From: Bin80 sp965215475
GTDB lineage: Bacteria; Bacteroidota; Rhodothermia; Rhodothermales; Bin80
DNA: 64,000 bases
Reading direction: 5' to 3'
NCBI GenBank assembly: GCA_965215475.1
Contig: OZ244061.1
Span: forward strand, 248,001 to 312,000
Below, piece after piece: positions 44,901 to 53,280 of the stretch (position 1 is its first letter; every line of letters begins with the position of its first letter). The notes below the pieces were generated by a model, which ran no database searches, was not told the DNA's origin, and was given only the letters and a program-made list of their open reading frames with translations. Position numbers and translations under genes: made by a program.

Positions 44901-47347
44901 ATGCAGTGTCCGTCACCGCCGCCTCGGCCCCTGGGTCAGGCATTGCCACCAATGTACGGGTACGCCAGACGTCGGCCAACGCGGCGCAAATTTCCTGGGA
45001 TGCCCCGACCGATCTTCCTTCCGGCCATCAGACGTTTGGATATAATGTTTACAAATCTGATGATGATGGGGATTTTTGGTCACAGTTCGCACGGGATGTC
45101 ACCACGACAACCTATACCGATGATCAGGTATCGGCGGGTAAGACCTATGGGTATCGGGTTACCACCTGGATTGGTCCGAGCGAGAACGAAGCCCTTCAGG
45201 GTCAGTTCTCCGATGCCGCTTTTCTAACGATAACGATTGCTAGGGCCCCGGATGCGCCAACATCGCTGACCGCTGTGGCAAATGGACAAACGACCATCAA
45301 CCTGAATTGGACGGCGCCCGCCAGCAATGGCGGCAGCCCCATCACGGGCTATCTGATTGAGGTCTCCACCGATAGAGGGGCGACCTTCACACCATTGGTC
45401 CCGAGTCATCCGACGATCTCCTATGCGCATACGGGCCTGACCGCAGGCACCACCCGTCATTACCGGGTGCGTGCGATCAATTCGGTGAACCTTGGGGATC
45501 CCTCCAATGTCGCCACGGCGACCACGGCGGATGTAGCAAATCCGACGGCACCCGGCGCGCCAAGGTCCCTCACCGCCACCGCCTCGGGACAAACGACCAT
45601 CAACCTGACTTGGACGGCGCCCGCCAGCAATGGGGGCGCAGCGATTACCGGATATACATTGGAAGTATCCACCGATGGGGGGACGACCTTCACACCATTG
45701 GTGGCGAGTCAGTTGGCAACCACCTATGCGCACACCGGGCTTTCGGCAGGAGTGACGCGTCACTACCGGGTCCGTGCGACCAACTCGGCAACATTATCCG
45801 GCGCATGGTCGAATGTGGTCAATGCCACGACCGCAAGTAGCGGCGGGGGAGGAGGAGGAGGTGGTGGTGGTGGCCCGAGTCTACCAGCACTCACATTTGC
45901 CGCGGCTTCGGCCAGCGTGGATGAAGCGGCGGGCACCTACCGGGTCCAGGTGACCCTCAGCGCCTCATCCAGCACCGCGACCACGCTCAGCTATACCCTA
46001 TCAGGGACGGCCACCCAAGGCACCGACTATACGATTCCCTCCTCGGTTACGCTACCCGCCAATGCCACGTCGGCACAGATTCCCATCGTGATCGTCAATG
46101 ACCAAGAAGAGGAATCCGACGAAACCATCCTCGTGACGCTGGTCAGTAGCAGTGGCTATACGCTTGGAAGCATTACCGCCTTTACGCTCACCATTACCGA
46201 TAATGATGGCACCACCGTATCGTTTGCCCAGACGCTTTCCGATCAGTCTTATAATGTAGGCGTTCCCATTCAGGAGCTCACGCTCCCCGCTGCGCAGCAA
46301 GGAACGCCTCCCTACAGGTATGCGCTGACGCCAGAGTTGCCCAAAGGGCTTGCGTTTGATGTGTCCACGCGGGTTTTAAGTGGCACTCCCACCGAAGCCG
46401 CTGCTGCAAAGACCTATACCTATACGGTCACCGATGCCAGTGATAATACAGCAATGCAGCAGTTTACCCTTGCAGTTGTTCAGCCGGAGGCGTTGACCTT
46501 TACCGAAACGATCGCTGATCAGAAATATCCCGTTCAGATTCCGGTTCCCGATCAAATTCTTCCCCCTGCAGCCGGGGGCGTTGCGCCGTATACCTACACC
46601 TTGACCCCGGAATTGCCGGAGGGACTCACCTTTGATCCGAGCACCCGGGCCTTGCGTGGAACGCCGACCGAGGTGGCATCTACCCAAACCTATACCTATG
46701 TCGCAGAAGATCGCGCGGGAACGCAGACGCAGCAGACGTTTGATCTGGAGGTGTATCAAATGTCCTTTACCGAAAGGGTTCCCGACCAGTCCTATGCCCG
46801 GGGCGAACCCATTGCGGACCTGGTCCTCCCGGAAGCGACCGGTGGAGTCTCGCCAATTGCGTACACCTTGAACCTGCTGGAGCTTCCGTTGGGCTTGCAG
46901 TTTGATCTTCCCACTCGTACGATTCGGGGCATCCCCACAGAGATGACCCCGCCCATCTCTTTGACTTATCGGGCCGTGGATGCGAACCAAGCCCAGGACC
47001 GTCTAACCTTCACCATGGAGGTGATCTCCCCGGTCTCGACCGAAGCAGCCTCGGGGAGGCCCCAGGAATTCCGGGTCTATCCGAATTATCCGAATCCGTT
47101 CCAGCGTTCAACGCATCTGGTGTTGGATCTACCCTGGCCCGCACAGGTACGGGTGGACGTGTTGGACATGACGGGCCGGCGCGTGATGGCGATCCCGGCC
47201 GCGAATCTGAGCGCAGGATGGAACCATGAAATCGAGTTGACGGGCCTGGAACTCTCCTCGGGAACCTACCTGTACCGGATCCAAGCGACCTCGATGGAAG
47301 ATCCATCCTCTTCGGTCTATGTCGGCCAGTTTGTACGTGTCAAGTGA
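41948..47347 (+). CDS. Giant secreted FN3 / Calx-beta / putative-Ig repeat protein with T9SS sorting domain
   Basis: The 1799-residue product has a short hydrophobic leader (ILGFLVFLSVIPSSGS). From about residue 85 to 1298 there are 12 fibronectin type III repeats with the pattern APxAPTxLTA...SWTAP..DGG..ITGY. A Gly-rich linker sits near 1300, a Calx-beta domain near 1312-1420 (DEAAGTYRVQVTLS, NDQEEESDETILVTL), and three putative-Ig repeats follow to about 1694 (each with LPxGLxFDxxTRxxxGTPTE). A type IX secretion C-terminal domain ends the protein (VYPNYPNPFQRSTHLVLDL ... LSSGTYLYRIQA). The likely fate is the cell surface or secretion as an adhesin or matrix protein. Repeats 1-2 and 9-10 are near copies (KVEWSTDGGTNWEAL, FLSSRLTPG). 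A run of 10 Cs at codons 26-29 could switch the frame. The gene looks more GC-rich than its neighbours. Confidence 0.9.
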   Translation: MSILGFLVFLSVIPSSGSNTLSSILPPPHFSADRILGGLSHEFAEPKSPHRIREHLPLSELDVSFIGPHLNPEITFHPLSDLAVPDPPINLQANSGFYNFVYLWWATPSSDGGSPITGYKVEWSTDGGTNWEALVDDTERTVRNYSFLSSRLTPGATFHFRVRALNADGESAPSNVVPFTARSPSGRGIPTNVRVTETSSGAAQISWDAPTDLPDGQSVWTYYLYKSDDNGDFWSQFQIIDASTLSYTDNAVSSGRTYGYRVHTAYGVNRNNTTFGDYSEPAYIKLSTAPGKVSSLTVTSVSASIIDLSWSAPSYDGGSPVTGYRVDIRTVTPQAYVRLDETTSTSYRVTGLNHSTQYRILVRAVNNTGAGIQTAITSTTTAATRPGAPTGLTATPTGRTTIEVSWTAAEETGGSPITSYLVQVSPTRFSPGNIDCFSPCAQRNVAEHIRITTVTGLQPSTIYYIQIFTLAAGNPGGLIFSSASSTITATTDAVSAPDAPTGLTAAASGPNSHDLSWTAPADDGGAAITSYQVESSSTGDPGSFSVLLPASLGNAIPRFSRPVSPGTITYYRVKAHNSVGTGAPSNAVRATTKVVTAPAAPTGLTATADGPSVINLRWIAPSDNGGAAITGYRIESFRLGGGFWTEVIANTQSTATTYMHTGLTANTKLHYRVSAINTAGTGGASSSVRATTTAATAPAAPTELTAKPDGPTIINLSWTAPSRNGGVAITGYQIVSSPTGTGDTWVNLVDNTESTTTTYAHTGLTAGTTRHYRVRAINSVDPGAWSNVDMATTAAVATAPDAPTALTATAEGQTTITLSWTAPASDGGAVIMGYRIEVSTDGGTSFSELVASHSTTSYSHTGLDAGTARHYRVLAINSAGRSGWSNTGSATTAATAPGAPPNLQVFPSGFHDVRLTWGRPPSDSPITGYKVEWSTDGGTNWEALIGYDDLTRTRYQFLSSRLTPGSVFHFRVLARSASGDSAPSDAVSVTAASAPGSGIATNVRVRQTSANAAQISWDAPTDLPSGHQTFGYNVYKSDDDGDFWSQFARDVTTTTYTDDQVSAGKTYGYRVTTWIGPSENEALQGQFSDAAFLTITIARAPDAPTSLTAVANGQTTINLNWTAPASNGGSPITGYLIEVSTDRGATFTPLVPSHPTISYAHTGLTAGTTRHYRVRAINSVNLGDPSNVATATTADVANPTAPGAPRSLTATASGQTTINLTWTAPASNGGAAITGYTLEVSTDGGTTFTPLVASQLATTYAHTGLSAGVTRHYRVRATNSATLSGAWSNVVNATTASSGGGGGGGGGGGPSLPALTFAAASASVDEAAGTYRVQVTLSASSSTATTLSYTLSGTATQGTDYTIPSSVTLPANATSAQIPIVIVNDQEEESDETILVTLVSSSGYTLGSITAFTLTITDNDGTTVSFAQTLSDQSYNVGVPIQELTLPAAQQGTPPYRYALTPELPKGLAFDVSTRVLSGTPTEAAAAKTYTYTVTDASDNTAMQQFTLAVVQPEALTFTETIADQKYPVQIPVPDQILPPAAGGVAPYTYTLTPELPEGLTFDPSTRALRGTPTEVASTQTYTYVAEDRAGTQTQQTFDLEVYQMSFTERVPDQSYARGEPIADLVLPEATGGVSPIAYTLNLLELPLGLQFDLPTRTIRGIPTEMTPPISLTYRAVDANQAQDRLTFTMEVISPVSTEAASGRPQEFRVYPNYPNPFQRSTHLVLDLPWPAQVRVDVLDMTGRRVMAIPAANLSAGWNHEIELTGLELSSGTYLYRIQATSMEDPSSSVYVGQFVRVK
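42023..42032 (+). repeat. Poly-C tract of 10 inside the FN3 gene start
   Basis: Ten consecutive Cs encode the prolines of SILPPPHF, about 25 codons after the start. The present length keeps the frame open; gain or loss of one C would truncate the surface protein near its N-terminus. Confidence 0.9.
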
Positions 47348-47360
47348 TGTAGGAGGGGAA

Positions 47361-47387
47361 TGCTCTGTCTTTTAACCGGACAGGGCA
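47361..47387 (+). terminator. Hairpin after the FN3 gene
   Basis: TGCTCTGTC and GACAGGGCA pair with one wobble around a short T-rich loop, 13 bases after the stop codon. Only a weak T stretch follows. A terminator role is likely from the position. Confidence 0.55.
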
Positions 47388-47497
47388 TTGATTGGTCACG
47401 TAAAGATCTATGAAGCGAAGTCATAGCTTAGCAAATACAACCTTGTGACTGTATCGCCAAGTAGCTAGAGGGAATTAATGTTGGTGAATACTCTAGG

Positions 47498-48505
47498 TTA
47501 ATACAACAGTGCTGGGCTTAACCTGATAACCTCTGGTTCCACTTCCTGAGTTCCGTCAAGGACGGAAATCACATCTTCTTTCGTCTCCGCTTTCATCAGT
47601 CGCATACGAAGTTTACTTGCATTCCTAAATCCTTTGAAGTACCCCCCGTACATTCGACGCATCTCTCTCACTCCTCTACGCTCCCCAAGCCACTTACACT
47701 TTAAAGTCAGATGCTCTGTGACCACACGGATCCGTTCATCCCAGGATGGAGGTGAGATAACAATTCCTTCTTCGACAAACGCCTTCGCCTGCTTAAATAT
47801 CCACGGATTTCCGATCGCCCCACGTCCGATCATGACAGCATCCACACCTGTCTCTTCAAACATTTGTAAAACAGATTCTGGTTGCATAGCATCTCCATTC
47901 CCGATAAGAGGAATTCGCGTAAGTCCCTCTTCACGAATCTCCCTTAAATAATGCCAGCGTGCTGCGCCACTATACATTTGTTTTCTTGTCCTAGCATGTA
48001 CCGCAAGTGCTTGAATCCCACATTCCTCGAGCATTCTAGCTACTTTAACAATCTCGATACTACCGTCATCCCATCCAAGCCGAGTCTTTACTGTAACCGG
48101 TCGATCTGTGGCTTCAACAACCGTACGGGTAATCTTTTCCATTTTTGGCAGATTACGTAGAATACCTGCCCCTGCCTCCTTGCATACCACCTTACGTACT
48201 GGACAACCAAAATTGATGTCAATAATATCCGGTTGAACTTGATCTACGATATCCGTGGCAGATTTGACCTGATCAATGTTCCCCCCGAAGATCTGAATCC
48301 CTATGGGGCGCTCGCTGTCATGAATATCCAGCTTCATCAGAGAATCCTCCGCTTTATGGACTAGCCCGCCAGACGAAATAAACTCGGTATAGACAACATC
48401 TGCACCATAGCGCTTACATAGCGCCCGAAATGGAGGATCAGAAACATCTTCCATAGGTGCCAATAGGAGTGGCCTTTTCCCAAGTTCAATAGAGCCAATA
48501 CGCAT
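47498..48505 (-). CDS. dusB: tRNA-dihydrouridine synthase, DusB type
   Basis: This flavoenzyme reduces uridines in the tRNA D-loop with NADPH. The 335-residue protein starts at ATG 48505 with LLLAPMEDVSDPPFRALCKR. It has the active-site loop IINFGCPVRKVVCKEAGAG-like sequence (DINFGCPVRKVVCKEAG) with the catalytic cysteine, VKTRLGW, ALAVHARTRKQMYSG and the FMN phosphate site IGNGDA ... VMIGRGAIGNPWIF. These fit the DusB/NifR3 branch. The gene is convergent with the FN3 gene. Confidence 0.94.
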   Translation of the reverse strand: MRIGSIELGKRPLLLAPMEDVSDPPFRALCKRYGADVVYTEFISSGGLVHKAEDSLMKLDIHDSERPIGIQIFGGNIDQVKSATDIVDQVQPDIIDINFGCPVRKVVCKEAGAGILRNLPKMEKITRTVVEATDRPVTVKTRLGWDDGSIEIVKVARMLEECGIQALAVHARTRKQMYSGAARWHYLREIREEGLTRIPLIGNGDAMQPESVLQMFEETGVDAVMIGRGAIGNPWIFKQAKAFVEEGIVISPPSWDERIRVVTEHLTLKCKWLGERRGVREMRRMYGGYFKGFRNASKLRMRLMKAETKEDVISVLDGTQEVEPEVIRLSPALLY

Positions 48506-48605
48506 TCTATGTTATACCTCCACGGATGAACAACCGCAGAAATGAAACGAATCAGTAAAGATTTCGTGCATCACTTGCAAAAATTATGCGTAGAGGAATC
48601 TGTAC

Positions 48606-48890
48606 ATGTTTTATCTTATGGATATGAATTTTCAGGTGACTCCAAGCTACTTCTTGGCCTTCTGTGCAATTTTTATGGCAGGATGTGAACCCCGCCTCCT
48701 GAATATGGCAAGTTCATGGGAAAGCCTCTCCTGTTGTGGTTTAATTGTTCTCATTTTAGATGTGATTGCCATTATTGAAGTTGCCGGCAGTTCTCGTACT
48801 ACAGCTGGCAAAGTTATTTGGATTTTCTTGATTTTATGTACTCCTGTGCTAGGGCTTATCTTCTATTACACTTTCGCCAATCGTTCATGA
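48606..48890 (+). CDS. Small membrane protein with PLDc_N-type (phospholipase D nuclease N-terminal) domain
   Basis: The 94-residue product has an N-terminal hydrophobic leader with a lipobox-like sequence (IFMAGC). Two membrane segments of the PLDc_N family follow: LIVLILDVIAIIEVAGSS and KVIWIFLILCTPVLGLIFYY, with the conserved charged/Gly spacing. The domain is found alone or before cardiolipin-synthase-like enzymes; here it stands alone. The start may be codon 1 or 7. Its stop overlaps the next gene's ATG (ATGA), so the two are coupled. Confidence 0.75.
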   Translation: MFYLMDMNFQVTPSYFLAFCAIFMAGCEPRLLNMASSWESLSCCGLIVLILDVIAIIEVAGSSRTTAGKVIWIFLILCTPVLGLIFYYTFANRS

Positions 48891-50131
48891 AACTTCTAAA
48901 TTTACTCTGTTTGCTTGCCTTCTTTGTTATTTCTGGTGCCAATCCGTTAGATCCTATTCGGCATGGTTCTGACGAAAAGCCGCAAACCGTAATCTTGATC
49001 TCTATTGATGGACTTCGGGCGGATTATATCTCTCCCGAGGATACTCCTCATCTGTATGAGTTAGCCAGTAATGGAGTTCACGCAGCATACTTGGAGCCGG
49101 TATTCCCTTCGAAGACCTTTCCCAACCACTACAGCATTATTACCGGATTGTACCCGGCGAATCATGGGATTGTAAATAATTCAATGTTTGATCCTGAATT
49201 GGGCTCTTTTCGAATCCGTGATCGAGAGGCAATCACTAAATCAGAATGGTGGGGTGGAGAGCCTCTATGGGTAACCGTTCAGAAACATGGTCATACAAGT
49301 GCTACCTATTTCTGGGTAGGTTCTGATGCTGATTCAATTCAAGGCATGAAGCCAACATATTGGATGGAATATGACCATGATCTGGCCCATGAGACTCGAA
49401 TAGATTCGGTCATGGAATCCGTAAATCGTTCACCCCGCCCCGCTCTCATCACAACTTATTTTAGCACGGTGGATACCCAGGGGCATCAGACTGGCCCCCA
49501 TTCCCAGGAAACTCGAGAGGTCATGAAAGAGGTTGATCAGCAAATTGGAAATCTCATTGCCCGGCTCCAAGAGGCAGGCCTATACGAAGACCTGAATCTC
49601 GTTGTACTCGGAGATCATGGTATGGCCGAGACATCAAGCGAACGGGTTGAAATGGTAGATGACTATATCAATCTTGATGATGTCTACACCATCGGCGGGC
49701 TGGATGCATTAGGCTTTTTCAATCTTAAAGATTCAACCCAGCTGGACACACTGTTCAATACTCTAAAGCAAATGAACTATGTGGACTGGTATACACGAGA
49801 TAATTTACCCGCAAAGTGGCATTATCGTGATAATGAACGCATTCCTGATCTAATCGGGCTGGCGAAAGAAGGATGGCAAATGTCAAACAGACAACTTTTT
49901 GAACGTAACCCGGACTACTATTCCGGTGGCACCCATGGCTATGATCCCTCTCTACCTTCCATGCATGCAGCATTCATTGCACATGGACCACAGTTTAAAA
50001 ATAAATTCAAGGCTGACGGTTTTTCACTCATCCATATCTATGAACTTCTATGTGCAGTAATTGGCATTGAACCTGCTCCGAATGATGGAAGCCTTGGAGA
50101 AGTTAAACATCTTCTAAAAACAGATTTTTGA
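48887..50131 (+). CDS. Exported ENPP-type nucleotide pyrophosphatase/phosphodiesterase
   Basis: The 414-residue protein of the alkaline phosphatase superfamily starts at ATG 48887, inside the previous stop, with a signal peptide (LLNLLCLLAFFVISGA). Catalytic features are ILISIDGLRADYI (metal), the nucleophile Thr in PVFPSKTFPNHYSIITGLYP, STVDTQGHQTG, VLGDHGMAE, and the last metal ligand in GGTHGYDPSLPSMHAAFIAHG. Such enzymes hydrolyse nucleotide or lipid phosphodiesters in the periplasm or outside. The C-terminus (NDGSLGEVKHLL) is where the family normally ends, so the TGA at 50129 is a plausible natural stop. Confidence 0.92.
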   Translation: MKLLNLLCLLAFFVISGANPLDPIRHGSDEKPQTVILISIDGLRADYISPEDTPHLYELASNGVHAAYLEPVFPSKTFPNHYSIITGLYPANHGIVNNSMFDPELGSFRIRDREAITKSEWWGGEPLWVTVQKHGHTSATYFWVGSDADSIQGMKPTYWMEYDHDLAHETRIDSVMESVNRSPRPALITTYFSTVDTQGHQTGPHSQETREVMKEVDQQIGNLIARLQEAGLYEDLNLVVLGDHGMAETSSERVEMVDDYINLDDVYTIGGLDALGFFNLKDSTQLDTLFNTLKQMNYVDWYTRDNLPAKWHYRDNERIPDLIGLAKEGWQMSNRQLFERNPDYYSGGTHGYDPSLPSMHAAFIAHGPQFKNKFKADGFSLIHIYELLCAVIGIEPAPNDGSLGEVKHLLKTDF

Positions 50132-50575
50132 GATGATACGAAGAATCCTAATGCGATCGTACAAGCTTTATATGATATAATTTCTACTCCCGCCGAAGAA
50201 GCACCTGACTGGGATCGGTGGAACAATCTATTTATTCAGGAAGCCCGACTGATCGCAATAACACTCAACGAGATGGGAGATGCTCAATATCGTGCTTGGA
50301 CCCCCGAAGAGTACAAAGAAGAAACCGGAAGTTATTTCGAAGAGAACCCCTTCTTTGAAGTTGAAGTGAATCATACATCAGAACAATTCGGCAACATGGT
50401 GCACCGGTTCAGCACATATGAATCCTATCGATCTATGGATGAACCGCCTTTTTTCAGGAGGATCAATAATATTCAATTATTGCAAATGGATGGACGCTGG
50501 TGGATTGTGACGATTTTCTGGCAACCAGAGACTTCTCGTTTTCCATTACCTCACGAATATCTTCCCGATTCGTAA
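50132..50575 (+). CDS. NTF2-like (SnoaL-type) small protein, start codon unclear
   Basis: The frame directly after the TGA of the phosphodiesterase gene stays open, in the same phase, for 147 codons and reads like a complete NTF2-like domain: NAIVQALYDIISTPAEEAPD, WDRWNNLFIQEARLI, a cone of strands, and INNIQLLQMDGRWWIVTIFW. The first ATG in frame is at 50273 (MGDAQYRAWTPEEY), which would lose the first helices. No ATG, GTG or TTG occurs in frame before it. Either the start was lost, a rare start is used, the two genes were once fused, or ribosomes read through. The domain family has many roles, so no function is assigned. Confidence 0.6.
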   Translation, partial: DDTKNPNAIVQALYDIISTPAEEAPDWDRWNNLFIQEARLIAITLNEMGDAQYRAWTPEEYKEETGSYFEENPFFEVEVNHTSEQFGNMVHRFSTYESYRSMDEPPFFRRINNIQLLQMDGRWWIVTIFWQPETSRFPLPHEYLPDS

Positions 50576-50652
50576 TATGTCGGACTTAAAACATATCGGT
50601 CTCCTGTCAATTCTTTTATTGATGAGAAACTCTCATTCCTTACGAATCAAAG

Positions 50653-51412
50653 ATGTTCAGCCTTAAGTCTAAAATAGCCGTAGTAACTGGTGGTGCCAGG
50701 GGAATTGGGGAAGCGACTTGTCGTGCATTCGCACGACAAGGTGCAATGGTGTACCTGCTTGATATTGACATTATTAGAGCCCTCAGGATTGTACAAGATA
50801 TCGGAAAACGTTGTGAAGCTCTTCGATGTGATGTTACGGATATGAGTGCTATATCCATCACTTTAGACAAAATTGCTGAACAAGGGGCGTCTAGATATCC
50901 TCGCCAACAACGCAGGAGAAGGCTGCCTCGGCAAACTTGATGAAACAACAGAACAGGATATGGACCACATGTATGCTACCAACGTGAAGAGTATCTATTA
51001 CTGCACGCGTGCAGCTTTGTCTCATATGAAAAGATCAAATGGGGGAAGTATCATCAATCTCTCCTCAATTGTAGCTGCAGTTGGGATTCCTGAACGATTT
51101 GCATACTCGGCCAGTAAGGGAGCCGTTGCTTCTATGACTCGTAGCATAGCTGTAGATTACCTAAAAGACGGTATCCGTTGCAATTGTGTTGCCCCCGCAT
51201 GTGTACATACCTCGTTTGTTGACGCATATCTTGAAAAGTACTCTCCTGATACAAAACATGAGATGTTCAGACGAATCTCTAAATCCCAGCCATTAGAGCG
51301 CATGGCTACCCCTGAAGAAGTTGCCGCCTTGATCTGTTATCTTGCTTCGGATGAAAGTGCGTTTCTCACTGGTGCCTCCCTTCCTATGGATGGCGGTGCC
51401 TTCACATTATAA
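50653..51412 (+). pseudogene. Short-chain dehydrogenase, split by a one-base frameshift
   Basis: The first frame (50653 on) gives VVTGGARGIGEATCRAFARQ and runs to EQG near 50887. The second frame gives RLDILANNAGEGCLGKLDE, IINLSSIVAAVG, the catalytic YSASKGAVASM and the C-terminal FLTGASLPMDGGAF. The join reads EQG-RLDIL if one G of the run GGGG at about 50885 is removed. All catalytic residues are otherwise intact and the total length is normal at about 250 residues. Downstream is an FAH-family gene in the same direction, 17 bases away. The pair resembles the 2-keto-3-deoxy-L-fuconate dehydrogenase and hydrolase steps of L-fucose breakdown. The lesion may be a recent mutation or a sequencing error. 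Confidence 0.82.
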
Positions 51413-51429
51413 CCTTAATCTATTGTATC

Positions 51430-52275
51430 GTGAAACTTATTCGAATTGGTTCCGATGATCAGGAAAAACCGGGACTTTTTCTGGATGACGGTAAGCGTAT
51501 TGATACCTCTGCTGTCGTAGACGATTACGACGAACAGTTCTTTGAACAGGATGGATTGGCGAGGCTACAGGATTGGTTTGATCGAGATGCGCCTAAGCAT
51601 GAACTAGACCCTGATGCTCGAATAGGGCCTCCGATTGCCCGTCCCTCAAAAATTGTTTGTGTAGGGTTGAATTACACACTTCACGCCAAAGAAAGTGAAA
51701 TGGAGCCTCCCTCAGAGCCTGTTTTATTCTTTAAAGCAAGCTCTGCCATATGCGGCCCCTATGATGACCTGATCATTCCCGGTAACAAGACGGATTGGGA
51801 GGTCGAATTAGCCGTGGTCATTGGGAAACGTGCCAGCTATATTACTCCTGATCAATCTCCAAATTATGTTGCAGGTTATGTATTACATAACGATTATAGT
51901 GAGCGCGAGAGTCAATTGGAGCGTGGAGGGCAATGGGTGAAGGGAAAGAGTTTCGATACTTTTGCACCATTAGGTCCCTTTCTTGCAACCGCCGATGAAG
52001 TTCTCGATCCCAATAACCTCAAACTATGGTTGTCAGTCAATGGAATCATGTTGCAGAACAGTATCACCTCCGATTTTATTTTTGACGTCTGGGAAGTTAT
52101 CAGTTATACGAGCCACTTTATGACACTCCTACCCGGCGACGTAATTTCCACGGGTACACCGGCAGGTGTGGGCTTGGGCATGAATCCACAGAAATATTTG
52201 CAACCAGGTGACGTGGTTGAGTTTGGCATTGAAAAACTAGGAGAGGCTAGACAAGTAGCCCGTGCACGTTCATAA
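51430..52275 (+). CDS. Fumarylacetoacetate hydrolase family protein, likely 2,4-diketo-3-deoxy sugar acid hydrolase
   Basis: The 281-residue cytosolic protein starts at GTG 51430. The FAH metal and active-site motifs are seen: KIVCVGLNYTLHAKES, DWEVELAVVIGKRA, YVLHNDYSERESQLERGGQW, VKGKSFDTFAPLGPFL and ISTGTPAGVGLGM. The GGQWVKGKSFDTFAPLGP version is typical of the branch that includes 2,4-diketo-3-deoxy-L-fuconate hydrolase and proteins annotated as ureidoglycolate lyase. With an SDR gene just upstream, a role in deoxy sugar acid breakdown is favoured. The substrate is inferred. Confidence 0.88.
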   Translation: MKLIRIGSDDQEKPGLFLDDGKRIDTSAVVDDYDEQFFEQDGLARLQDWFDRDAPKHELDPDARIGPPIARPSKIVCVGLNYTLHAKESEMEPPSEPVLFFKASSAICGPYDDLIIPGNKTDWEVELAVVIGKRASYITPDQSPNYVAGYVLHNDYSERESQLERGGQWVKGKSFDTFAPLGPFLATADEVLDPNNLKLWLSVNGIMLQNSITSDFIFDVWEVISYTSHFMTLLPGDVISTGTPAGVGLGMNPQKYLQPGDVVEFGIEKLGEARQVARARS

Positions 52276-52422
52276 TGCTCCTCTCCCCGCTGCTTATCAT
52301 CAATGCAACTTTGCCACCAAAAGAAACCCTGGGAATCCTTGTACAATTACATCAAAATTTGAACGGATTATCGTACTACCTCATACCAGATGATCCATTC
52401 CTGTATTGGTCCATACAGAGAA

Positions 52423-53280
52423 TTATAATGAAGAATGGAGCGATCTACTCCCCCAACCCTCACCATTTTTCATCACGTAATAGCGTTGTTTTAATTCATT
52501 GCAAGCGGTAACGAACCCATCAGGGGAAGCCGTATTAAACGTGAACATGTCGTAGTGACATGGAATCACAACTCGAGCTCCTATGTCTTTGGCTAATTGT
52601 GCCGATTCTGCCCCATTCAGGTTGCCTGCAACCCGGCGAGCAGGATCTCGACCGTTAATGGGTAAGATTGCAACATCTACCTGCCATGGACTTAGACGTT
52701 CAATCATCCCATCATAAAGCAACGTATCCCCACTATGATAGATATTCCAATTTCCGAAAGAAATAATGTATCCCATATACCGGTGGTGCCCAAAGTCATT
52801 TGTTTCCAAGTCTTCGTGAGCGGCCGGGATTCCGAAAAACTTAAACCCCTTTGTTTCACATTGCGAACCATCTTGTAGTCCTATTGGCCAAGAAGGATCA
52901 CACTGCAACCGCTGTGCAACAAATGATCGGTTTGCCTCTGGAATAATCATGGTTAAATCATGATTATTCTGAATCAATGGTTTGAGTGTCTTATCATCTA
53001 GATGATCTGTATGATTATGACTGGAGGTAACTACATCTACAAAATCAAGTCGATTGGGAGCCAGTACACGCTCTGCCATCCGAATATGAGGCTTATCCGT
53101 ATCTGCGTATTTCAGGGTCAGTGAATCTGATAAGTATGGATCCAGTAGACAGTACTGATTTTTCCATTTAATCAAAAACCCACTTTGACCAAGCCACCAC
53201 ATGCGCCAATGTTCCGGTGAGGTTGTACTGTTAAGAATGTCCTCTAGGAGCACTCCATCTTTCTGCAATGGTTTGATCAT
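52423..53280 (-). CDS. UlaG-like metallo-beta-lactamase-fold hydrolase
   Basis: The 285-residue protein has the MBL metal-binding motif SSHNHTDHLDD, followed by HSGDTLLYDG and IPCHYDMF, as in UlaG (L-ascorbate-6-phosphate lactonase) and related lactonases. The start ATG 53280 overlaps the end of the oxidoreductase gene upstream by 50 bases. Conserved-type sequence begins about 25 residues later (WRMWWLGQSGFLIKWKNQY), but no better start is seen. The neighbours point to sugar acid metabolism, and lactone opening is a reasonable guess. Confidence 0.87.
   Translation of the reverse strand: MIKPLQKDGVLLEDILNSTTSPEHWRMWWLGQSGFLIKWKNQYCLLDPYLSDSLTLKYADTDKPHIRMAERVLAPNRLDFVDVVTSSHNHTDHLDDKTLKPLIQNNHDLTMIIPEANRSFVAQRLQCDPSWPIGLQDGSQCETKGFKFFGIPAAHEDLETNDFGHHRYMGYIISFGNWNIYHSGDTLLYDGMIERLSPWQVDVAILPINGRDPARRVAGNLNGAESAQLAKDIGARVVIPCHYDMFTFNTASPDGFVTACNELKQRYYVMKNGEGWGSRSLHSSL

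Noticed and set aside
42576..47306. Many open frames antisense or shifted within the FN3 gene
   Set aside because: They arise from the repetitive, GC-rich codon pattern of the repeats and have no protein-like features of their own.
23255..50131. Stop-codon reassignment or selenocysteine to explain in-frame TAG/TGA codons in four genes
   Set aside because: TAA, TAG and TGA all serve as normal terminal codons of intact genes in the window (for example ISL3 transposase and folD end in TGA, DAHP-side kinase and M32 genes in TAG), and no selenocysteine hairpin is evident after the internal TGAs.
52275..52511. 78-codon plus-strand frame after the FAH gene
   Set aside because: It overlaps the end of the convergent MBL-fold gene, has no recognisable domain and its start merely overlaps the FAH stop by one base.
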